Below, one piece after another: positions 10,139-18,410 of a stretch of 24,524 nucleotides of DNA. Source of the stretch: Clavulina sp. PMI_390 (lineage: Eukaryota; Basidiomycota; Agaricomycetes; Cantharellales; Hydnaceae); NCBI GenBank assembly GCA_015039315.1, contig WIDE01000082.1, positions 1 to 24,524 of the forward strand, in the 5' to 3' direction. Position 1 is the first letter of the stretch, and every line of letters starts with the position of its first letter. The position numbers and the translations under genes are program-made. The notes under the pieces were generated by a model. It did not search any database. It was not told where the DNA came from and saw only the letters and a list, made by a program, of their open reading frames with translations.

Positions 10139-10318
10139 CCCCAAGACGCCTTCTGAGATGACAGAGGGATTTCTTGAGAGTGAGTGGGGAAAGCCCAACG
10201 TTGCCGGAAGAAATCGATGTCAAAGGGTCACGGGGTTGTTGTGGCAAATCGCAATCGTGACCGTGACCAAACAAAAGGTTGTGCTAGCCGAGTTGCCTTG
10301 CACCTTGCACCCAGCCTA
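10021..10318. repeat. Direct repeat, left copy: E2 exon 1 and its upstream region
   Basis: This stretch is matched, in the same orientation, by 14932-15205. Similarity runs through E2 exon 1 (to 10138) and on into the upstream region, including AACGTTGCCGGAA / AACATTGCCGGAA, GGGTCACG and ATCGTGACCGTGACC. It fades near the end at GAGTTGC...CACCC. This is the intact copy, as it carries the working E2 start. Confidence 0.85.
10226..10268. promoter_or_regulatory. Candidate promoter element pair GGTCACG ... CGTGACCGTGACC
   Basis: GGTCACG at 10226-10232 and its inverse complement CGTGACC, extended to CGTGACCGTGACC, at 10256-10268. They lie about 90-130 nt upstream of the E2 ATG. The same pair, with spacing differing by only 2 nt, survives in the right-hand duplicate in front of the aminopeptidase gene. 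That fits a shared, possibly bidirectional, promoter element; the binding factor is unknown. Confidence 0.4.
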
Positions 10319-11867
10319 ACGTACATGTACACCCGTCAATGAACTGGATCTGGTCTATTCTGCGCTGGAGTCTCGTGCCGTGCATCTGCACCGCATTGGG
10401 GAAGCGAGAGGCTATGTTGTCTCCGTTTTCTTGGGTTTTGTTAGTCATTCCCAAGCGCCTTTGGTATCGTTGCGAATAGCTTGCCACGTAGCTCATACAC
10501 AGCTATTTACAAGGCAATTAAACGAATCCGCTATCACAGAAGACATTCTGCATGCTCGATCCACCGTCTCAAATAAAACACTTTCCACCAGGGGTGTTCG
10601 CTCTAGGCAAACATTGGGAAATCTATGACTATCTCTAGTCTAAACCTTCTTGTCGCGATCGATTGTCAGGATAATAGATAATGTGACACTTTAGAAGCCC
10701 AATCGTCGTGAACTATCATCAAATTCCCCCCTCTCCCTCACCTTTCGTCTGTTCATTACAAAAAGCAGTCCCAGCCAAATTCTCAACCCTACTAATGTAC
10801 GAGCGAAGGCAGCATCAAGAGGAAATTGACGGATGCCCCTATCGAAGGATTTGATAGCTGTGAATTCTAGGGCCTGCGTTGCTTGAGGATTGCAGCAATG
10901 AGGTTGCTGAGTGGCCACCGACTGCCACCCAAGCTCTCTTAATCATCCGACCCTTTGTCACGTCAGAAATCTGATCGTATTTCGACTGCTCGTGGACGAT
11001 GTTGTGTGTGGGGTTGGTTCAATGGTATTCTCATCCTCAAGTCATCTTAACCCTCCCCTGTCCTCCTAACACCACTCAAAGTCAGAGACAAACTTAGCCT
11101 GTGCGCTCGGAAGGCTGCATCTGTTAGGTTAAATCCTGCGATCTACGGCAGCGCAGATCCGAGAGACCATCCTCCCCTAATCCATGACACAGGACATGCG
11201 GGATTTGGCAGCTCATGCATCATGTGATCCAGGTCGATATGCATCCATTGAAGCGTGCGCAATCAGTTGGATATATCCTGTCGCCGATGACATCACTTTC
11301 AATGTATTCAGCTCATATGAAGTCAGTACGTCTTTCGTTTGACCGCTTGATTGACAGTTGTGGGTACGATGACATATATATATATTGATTATTGACGGCA
11401 TTGAGGCACCTGGAAGGTCTACGAGAGTCTCACCGCGGCCTTTACCCAGACTGTCCCAAGTGTTAGAATCATATCCTGACTCTTCTCGAGGCGAGCGTTG
11501 TCTCATCTCCGCTCACAAACCCAAGAATGGCATCCCTTGACAGTCACCACGTGGCACCGAGACGAAAGGCCCTTGGGAACTGATGAACTCCTCCTGGATC
11601 CCACCACGGTCGAGCTTCAAGCTCCTCTTTGACGTCTTGGTACGAAGTTTTGACAGTAGAAGGGACGTGCCAATAGACCGGGTCGGCCTTATGATTTTGG
11701 AGCGCAAGATTCGCACTGTTTTTACGAGCTGATGGGATTTCGCATGACCTTGACAGTGTCGCCAAGTTCTCCGCGATCGGAGGATTGCCCCCGCTGCTAC
11801 GTTGATTCGAATTTTCCGTCAATTGCTTAGGAGCTCGAAGGAAGCAGCGTAGGGATCACGGACAAAG

Positions 11868-11874
11868 TATAAAA
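11868..11874 (+). promoter_or_regulatory. TATA box of copy A3
   Basis: TATAAAA, 83-89 nt before the ATG at 11957. The same sequence lies at nearly the same distance in front of copy A4. Confidence 0.55.
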
Positions 11875-11956
11875 TCGTGTGGTATCGCGTCCCTCTGGTC
11901 TCAAGCCCATTCAAGCCCCCTTGACCCAAGTTTGATCCTCTTCTTCTATCATCGCC

Positions 11957-12783
11957 ATGCAGACTGCAGTCCAGAATGACCTCAATATGTTGAGTTCATT
12001 CAGCGCTGTGCGTCATAGGATCATCGCCGCACGCATTCGTCGCTAACGTAACACGTCTCGAAGGTCTGGGAGGAATCCATTGCCGAAGACATGCCTGAGA
12101 AAGAGCGTGCCGCTTACTTGAAACACTTTACTTGGAAGATTGCCTTCTTTGCGGTTTGGACGATATCTTCAATGTTCTTGTTAGACTTGATTCATGTTGT
12201 TATTAATATCGTCAGGGGGCCGACGTTCTGGTTGTCTTGCCTCAGGTGGCTAAGTACTTCGGCAAAGACGCGGCGGCGGGGTATAAGCTCGATTGCGATG
12301 CGGTGAGTTTCCCATTCGTACTTTATAATGACGTTCGGGGATAAATTTGTGGTCTCTGTAGATCAAACGTCAAATCCGGAGCATAGAGAAAGTGAAGCCG
12401 CAAGATTCTAAAGCCCCTGAAATTGTCAACGAGCTATTTGAGCTAGTCGGGATGTCGCAGAAGTAAGAACGGTTCACAGACTCGATTTCATTGTCAATTT
12501 TTTTTGACTTCGCTACAGACGATTTGTTACTCTTCAGCTGCTTGACAGATCCACTCCCCCCGATTTTGATCAGGTGGTGAAGAGGCATGAGCGCACCGCA
12601 AAGACCTTCGAGAGCACGTGCGTCCGTTTGCAGTTCTGTCCTCCTGCAACGATGATCTAATCTTGGTTCACATGCCATTATATTAGAATTTTGAGTGATG
12701 AAGAGGCCCCGCTTCAGAGCGCAGCCGATTTCTTTGACGCTACAGAGGACAAGCAGCGCAAGATCCTCGGCATTAAGGACTGA
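11957..12783 (+). CDS. Family-A small protein of unknown function, copy A3 (six exons)
   Basis: Exons are 11957-12007, 12064-12153, 12216-12302, 12362-12462, 12519-12617 and 12687-12783. Lengths are 51/90/87/101/99/97 with phases 0,0,0,2,2, giving 174 residues. No known family is recognised. Landmarks are FTWKIAFFA at the end of exon 2, GADVLVVLPQVAKYF opening exon 3, YKLDCDA closing it, IRSIEKVKP in exon 4, and APLQSAADFFDATEDKQRKI then LGIKD at the C terminus. Exon 2 is acidic before the Trp-Lys motif. The only hydrophobic run (IAFFAGADVLVVLPQVA) bridges exons 2 and 3 and is too short and too polar at its centre for a confident membrane helix. No signal peptide, so a cytosolic or nuclear site is likely. 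Closest relative is A4 (22 of 29 residues identical in exon 3). Confidence 0.85.
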
Positions 12784-13583
12784 TTTTTCGTCTATCGTTT
12801 GATATTCACGTTATCTAGATGCTCCGTGTACAATAAGAAGTTTCCTGGAATCCCTATCGGAGTGACGAGAGCAGTTTCTCCCGCTTTAAGTCATCTACTC
12901 GATCCCACAGGGCATTACAGTTCATTCCTGAAAAGCTTCCCAAACCAACTGCATATATGATGTCCGAGAGACTTTGATTCCCAAGACCTGCGGGGCTTGA
13001 CAGCTCATATATCATATGATTAAGGATACCCGGGAGCTATTGAAAAATGAAAAAAAAAATCGGGTGAATTTATGGTGTCCCTTGCACAATTTGTATGGGA
13101 TCACTAGTGTTTCTTGAACACTGTTTTCAAACTTTGGTGTTTCACCTTTGCCAGGGTCTCACACTGGACGCTCTGCGTAAGTTGAAAACGTAGCGATACG
13201 TATGGGGAGTCGGAGAAGCTGAAGTGGTTCCGCAATAGATATCGACGAGGCTTCTTCAATAAAGCCCACTTGGCCCCGCATGTTCAAGCTTCTCCGAAAG
13301 ATGTTGCTGCAAGGTCTACACTTTCCTCACGGTCAATCAATCTTCTCTGTTTTCAGGGGCTCGTGGGATCACGCCCTTGTCAAAGTCACGATCGCTGGGT
13401 TTTCGATATCCACATCGGATAGTTATCCCCGTAGCTCTGTGAATTGCTGTCAAACTGCTCCCATTCAAATGAAGCGGTCTCGGGGTAACAATATTCGTAT
13501 AAAACGAAGAGTTATCGCACGTCTCTGACCTAGACCTCATCCGACCCCTCTAATCCAAGCTCAGCCTCGCTCCTAGTGTCATC
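12784..13583. other. Intergenic region, copy A3 to copy A4
   Basis: No gene is seen. It contains the upstream block 12986-13044 repeated from 11194-11252, an A-rich run near 13050, the CTTGTCAAAGTCA...CGATCG words at about 13375-13395, and the A4 TATA box. Short overlapping open frames at 13280-13540 on both strands are not supported. Confidence 0.5.
13498..13504 (+). promoter_or_regulatory. TATA box of copy A4
   Basis: TATAAAA, 80-86 nt before the ATG at 13584. Confidence 0.55.
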
Positions 13584-14417
13584 ATGCAAACTATCGTTCA
13601 AGATGATCTTGATGTTATGCGTAAATTCAGTGATGTGTGTTTCTAGCATGTTTCTGCATATTTCAACGCTAATGTAGCAGGTTTCAAAGGTTTGGGAGAG
13701 TGCTATAGCGAATGGAGAACCTGAGGGTGTGTGTGCCCTCAGCCTGAAGAACTTCAGCTGGAAGATAGCATTTTTCACGGTGCGGTCAATTTGCTCAGCC
13801 TTCTGGCTAGCTTTTCTTGGAGCTGAAATGTCACTAATGTCGACAGGGAGCCGATATTTTCGTCGTATTGCCTCAAGTGGCGAAGTATGTCAGCAGCGAC
13901 GCAGCAAAGGAGTATAAACTTGATTGTGATGCGGTGAGTCTCTTGCCATTCCTTCTAGTGTGAAATTGCAGTCACAAGTGACAGAATTCCATAGATCAAA
14001 TGTCAGATCCAGAAGATGGAGAAAGTGAAGCCAAAAGACGATGCTGTGTATGACGTCATCAGCGAGTTGTTTGACCTGGTGGACATGTCAGAGAAGTAAG
14101 TAAACTCCACTTCGTTGGTTCAGCCCAAGTTAAGTATTTCGTTTGGAATAGACGGAACGATATTCTCCGCAAGCTTGGGAACAATGCTCCGCCCGACTTT
14201 TACAAGGTGATTGAAACGCATGCACGCACCGTGGAGACTTTCGAGAAAACGTGCGTTTATGATCAGCATGGTCTTCCTATGCTTTACATTCTGATGATAG
14301 ACCTTCGTTCTCTGCCCTAGTGTCGTCTATAAGGATGGGGCTCCACTGCAGAGTGCAGCAGAGTTCTTTGATGCCACAGAAGAAAAGCAGCGTAAGATCC
14401 TGGGGATTAAGGAGTGA
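13584..14417 (+). CDS. Family-A small protein of unknown function, copy A4 (six exons)
   Basis: Exons are 13584-13634, 13690-13779, 13847-13933, 13995-14095, 14152-14250 and 14321-14417. The six lengths and phases match A2 and A3 exactly, giving 174 residues. Function is unknown. Landmarks are MQTIVQDDLDVM at the start (A3 has MQTAVQNDLNML), FSWKIAFFT closing exon 2, GADIFVVLPQVAKY opening exon 3, YKLDCDA closing it, the basic/charged IQKMEKVKPKDD in exon 4, and APLQSAAEFFDATEEKQRKI then LGIKE at the end. No signal peptide. The C-terminal exon is the best conserved part between A3 and A4. The clean open frame through six exons argues that this is a live gene. It is immediately followed by the dead E2 exon copy. 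Confidence 0.85.
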
Positions 14418-14931
14418 TTGCTAGAATCTACACTTTAGTGTGAAGTTTATCTCCATACTCAGTGCACGATAAAACTTGTTCCGACTCCCTATCGCCAAGG
14501 GGTCACCCTCGTTTCTACTTTCCTCGAGGACCGTAAAGCTCAGGCATCTGAGTCATGCTGTCAGGCTGTCGATGCTTGTGCCAAAAAGTAACACAGGTGG
14601 ATCTCGAAGATGAAACCGGGGTGCCTTGAATACAAATCCTTGCTTCTCTGCTCCCTATGTTATTGCCCCTCTTCACTCTCTTGAAACGTGCGGTGACAAG
14701 CACGATTTTTTTAGATCTCTTTGGCTACTTTACTCGGTTCTGCTATCTCTTGTTCGACATTCTCTCATTGGATGGTGGTGATATCAATGATTCTATTCAA
14801 AGCTACTTCCGCGCTTCAACACCCATATCCAACTCACTTCATACCACGTTGTTGTGCACATCTTACGCCTCCCAGCCTTTCGTAAACACACTTTCACCTG
14901 GACGGCTGTCACGGGTACCAGTCGTGGTCAG
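14418..14931. other. Intergenic region, copy A4 to duplicated E2 exon
   Basis: A plus-strand open frame of 109 codons from 14657 is hydrophobic at its start but has no recognisable domain, and it runs across the duplicated E2 exon. I do not call it a gene. Nothing else is seen. Confidence 0.45.
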
Positions 14932-15046
14932 CAAGCAAGAAAGGTCGCAACAATTTCCCTCACTTGACAGGCGAAGTGTCGAGTAACCTCAGCGAGACTT
15001 TGCGTGCAAACCGAAGATCGGTAAGGAAGTCAATACTTCTAACTAT
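14932..15046 (-). pseudogene. Dead duplicate of E2 (DBT) exon 1
   Basis: On the minus strand this stretch encodes a protein that aligns without gaps with the first 40 residues of the E2 presequence and lipoyl start, with 27 of 40 identical (counting the in-frame stop as a mismatch). Examples are RKVSLRLLDTSP against RKVPLRLLSTSP, and LRPFLLAD in both. It cannot be expressed as E2: the start codon is ATA (complement of 15044-15046), codon 29 is TGA (14960-14962), and no lipoyl exons follow. The similarity continues beyond the start into the E2 upstream region, so the copied unit was DNA (exon plus promoter), not mRNA. Confidence 0.85.
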
Positions 15047-15135
15047 CCCAAGGCATCTCTCCGAGACGATAAAGAGATTTATAGAAGGTGGGTGGGGGGA
15101 GCCTAACATTGCCGGAAAGACGTTGATGTCAAAAG

Positions 15136-15176
15136 GGTCACGAGGTGTGTTCAGTTGGCGAATCGTGACCGTGACC
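15136..15176. promoter_or_regulatory. Candidate promoter element pair of the aminopeptidase gene
   Basis: GGTCACG at 15136-15142 and CGTGACCGTGACC at 15164-15176, 60-100 nt before the aminopeptidase ATG. It is the counterpart of the pair at 10226-10268 upstream of E2. Retention in both copies, while the linked exon copy decayed, suggests selection. Confidence 0.4.
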
Positions 15177-15238
15177 CAATTGAGTTGCAGTCATCCACCC
15201 ATTTGCCGCCGGCAGCTCTCCCCAACCCTTTGAGGACG

Positions 15239-18200
15239 ATGTTTGTCAAGGATCCTGCGACACAGAGCAATTACGATGAAATAATCTCAATCCATGTTAG
15301 TGGACCAACTCCCCCCCTAGATTCAGACCTACCGATTTAGCGATTTGCCTAGTAGGTTCATTTCGATTGGAGCATCGATTGGGCGGGCCATCGGCTTGTG
15401 GGTTCCGCTACCCACAAGTTGCTTGTACTAAAAGACGGGGTGAAGGAAGCAATGTGAGGTGAATCTATCTAAAACAGCAAGCATACATTCTGACAAACCC
15501 TTGATAGTTTCGATACCGGCAAGCTGGAGATCGAGCGCGCAAGTGTGCAAGGGAAACCGGTCACTGTAAGAAATTCAATCATTAACTGCATTATCCTCAT
15601 CCTGATGACATGCGTATCTCTTATAGTTCTCGCTAGCCCCGCCGCATGAAGTCCTTGGCTCTGCGCTATCGGTGCCGTTGGAAGCTCCTCCCAAAACTGG
15701 CGACACCTTGGAAGTCACGATCTTCTATTCTACTACAAGCGAAAGCATCGCCTTGGGCTGGTTGGACAAAGAGTGAGTCTCTGTACCATCTATGCTGGGA
15801 ATCGTAAGTACACTGATATTGGATACAGTCAAACTGCTGGGAAGAAGTTCGAGTATCTATTCTCCCAATGTCAGCCCATATATGCGCGAACAATGGCACC
15901 AATACAAGGTATTTATGAGCTCATATACCATTTTGGCTTCTGCGCTGACGTTTATTCATTGTTATTAGACTCATCCTCTGTCAAGATTGTACGTATCAAG
16001 CTTGTCGAGTTACGAGGCATGGCTCATTAACACCAAATTTCCCTAGACCTATAGTGCCAAAGTTCGATCCGTTCTCCCAGCTCTCATGTCCGCAATCCGT
16101 GTGTCTCCTCCTTCCGAGGTCGTCCATGGGGGCAAGCAAGTCGGCGTCGATGAAGTCGAGTACGAGTACAACCAGGTCCTGCGGTTTTCAAATCCCCATT
16201 GGTCCCCATGGGCTCAACATGCTGATGGCATTTCATTTCTTTCCAGCCGACCGCCATCCCATCTTATCTGATCGCCATCGCATCCGGAAACCTCATATAC
16301 AAGCCTTTCCCTCGAAAGTCCGAGTCGTCAATTGAGAAATGGCGCACCGGTGTATGGACGGAACCCGAACTGATGGAATCCGCATACTGGGAGTTCTCGA
16401 GGGATACGGCCAGCTATGTCCACGAGGCGGAAAAGATCATCACCCCATATGAGTTTGGAGTGTATGACTTGCTTGTCCTGCCGCCGAGCTTCCCATACGG
16501 TGGAATGTGAGTCGCATTATTCGGAATATCGGTAGAAGAGCTCAATTTATTCACCTTGACCATCCTGCTACTGCTTATAGGGAGAATGCTTGCTTGACGT
16601 TCGTCACTCCAAGTGAGACGCCATGATGAAATGCGCAATCTCTTTTGAGCTGACCGATCTGGGTGCTTTAGCTCTCCTCGCAGGAGATAGGTCTCTGGTG
16701 AACGTAGTGGCCCATGAGATCTCCCACAGTTGGTTTGGGAACCATGTGACGTATGTACCCCGCCATGATCTGTACAGAAAGTGTCTCAACAGCCTCATTC
16801 ACTATCCAGTACGGCAGACTCTGGTCATGTGAGCCTTGTTTCCTCTATAGGCTTCTGACGCTTTATCTCACCCTCGCTATCTCTCCGTCGTCAGTTCTGG
16901 CTCAATGAGGGTAAGTGAATCTGCCCTTTGGTCGAGATATATAATTTACCCTACAGCGATAATGGTTTTCAGGTTGGACGCGTTGGCTAGAAACGGTCTT
17001 GCTTGGTATCGTTCTCGGCCCTGCTGAACGCGATCTTCGTTTCATCGTTGGCCGAAAGGCTTTAAAAGGAGCCTTGGAACGGTTCTCCAAGACTCCACGC
17101 TACAGGCGCCTCGTCATCGATTTTGAGGTCGGTGAGGATCCTGATGGAGCTTAGTGAGTGCTTACACGTTCGTCATACGTCTGGATGATGACGTCCCTTC
17201 GCGGTATAGCTCGTCGGTGCCATACGAAAAAGGCTCAAACTTTTTGCTCTATCTTGGTAAGTTCTACATTCACCAAGCTTGACTCATAATGATTGGATGC
17301 CGCCTTTTCAATAGAACGACTATTGGGCGGTTTGGAGGTTTTCCTTCCTTATGCCCAAGACTATGTCCGTACATTGTGAGTCCTCGGGTATTCAGTCTGA
17401 TTGAGGCTCACACCAGTCCGTTGAACTTTAACCATGGGTTCCATTAGTGGAGGAAAGTCCCTTCGCACACCTGAGTGGAAAGAACATCTTTACGGGTACT
17501 GGCGAACCCACGGCGGAGAGGAGAAAATCAAGATCCTCGACAGCGTTGATTGGGATGTGCGTGCTCGTTTTCCCGCGTCATCGCTGCAGTTTCTCAAGTT
17601 GATAAATCCACTTCATATATGTAGGCTTGGCTCTACGGAGAAGGCTTGGATCTGCCTGTCGATGTCAAGTATGACTTGACTCTGGCGAACAATGCATACA
17701 ACCTCGCGGAAAAGTGGTACAGTTCTAAATCAGAACAAGACCCTTCACCTTCCTTTAGCAAGACGGATCTTGATGATTTCACGACAAACCAGAAAAGTGC
17801 GCTTTATTCCTATATTATTTCTCATGACCGAGAGGTTAACGATGTTGCCCAATTCTAGTCGTGTTCCTCGAGCGTCTTTCAGATATTGGTGGATCTTCAC
17901 TCCCACCTACCCACATCTCCTTGCTCGACACACTTTATGGTCTTTCTACCACCCATAATACCGAAATACGGCTCCGCTTCTATATCATTGCCCTCGACTC
18001 GGGCTCCGCCTCAAAATATGTGAAGGAGGCCGTCGACTGGGTTGTCGATCCTGCGATGATTAAGGGCAGGATGAAGTTCTGTAGGCCAACAATGAGGGCT
18101 GCTGCCGCGATCGATAAAGAATACACCACTGAAGCTTGGGCCAAGAACAAGGAATTCTTCCATCCGATCGCAAGAAAGCTTGTGGACCACGTTAGTTTTT

Positions 18201-18264
18201 TTCTCCCTGTCTGATGCTTATTGCTAATCCACTCATGGCTCTTCAGGATATCGCTGGGAAGTGA
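15239..18264 (+). CDS. LTA4H: Leukotriene A4 hydrolase / M1-family aminopeptidase
   Basis: Nineteen exons: 15239-15295, 15356-15453, 15508-15565, 15627-15772, 15829-15908, 15969-15988, 16047-16175, 16247-16506, 16581-16612, 16672-16750, 16810-16828, 16895-16910, 16973-17153, 17210-17256, 17315-17375, 17448-17556, 17625-17796, 17859-18190 and 18247-18264. This gives 637 residues, normal for the family (about 610-670). It is a cytosolic zinc aminopeptidase with epoxide hydrolase activity in known homologues. Visible are the exopeptidase motif GGMEN (281-285), zinc site H308-E309-I-S-H312 with third ligand E331 in WLNEG at the canonical spacing, proton-donor Tyr 397 in SSVPYEKG, substrate-binding LFSQCQ, and the GRMKF carboxylate-recognition motif in the C-terminal helical domain. 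Exons of 16, 19 and 20 nt surround the active site. The residues between HEISHSWFGNHVT and HFWLNEG read TADSG; homologues usually have a Trp two residues before that His. The exon 7 donor (GTCCTG) is weak. Confidence 0.9.
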
Positions 18265-18410
18265 ATTCGCGCTAAGAATGGCAAAAAACAACCCTCCCCC
18301 CGCGCCCCGCGAATGTATAGGAAAATGTATAGTAACGATCCACTGGTGGGTTGTTGTTGTATTAGTACAATCCTTTGTAGTCTACACCATAGGTAAAACA
18401 TACTGCCAAC
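18265..18410. terminator. Convergent 3' region of the aminopeptidase and RSC-like genes
   Basis: Only 146 nt separate the two stop codons, so the 3' untranslated regions must lie within this stretch or overlap. Candidate A-rich words (GCAAAAAACAA, GGTAAAACAT) are present. No clear single polyadenylation signal can be chosen. Confidence 0.4.

Larger units (their letters stand above)
10139..11956. other. Gene-poor region, E2 to copy A3
   Basis: About 1.8 kb without a gene I can support. 10139-10318 is the E2 promoter region, duplicated at 15047-15205. 11194-11252 is repeated in front of copy A4 (12986-13044). 11745-11785 carries the CTTGACAG...CCGCGATCGGA words shared with other family-A upstream regions. 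A short TA run (ATATATATATAT) is at about 11375. Open frames of 60-97 codons on both strands overlap each other and have no visible domain. Confidence 0.5.
14932..15205. repeat. Direct repeat, right copy: E2 exon 1 and promoter duplicate
   Basis: Right-hand partner of 10021-10318, same orientation. The exon part has decayed, but the upstream part keeps the GCCGGAA, GGGTCACG and ATCGTGACCGTGACC words. It ends about 35 nt before the aminopeptidase ATG (15239). The two repeats bracket copies A3 and A4. Confidence 0.85.

Noticed and set aside
10691..11506. Minus-strand frames of 75-97 codons between E2 and copy A3
   Set aside because: No domain, no splice partners that extend them, and they overlap repeat and promoter blocks.
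14657..14986. 109-codon plus-strand frame with a hydrophobic start
   Set aside because: It runs across the dead E2 exon copy, has no recognisable domain and has no counterpart in the left repeat beyond the shared part.
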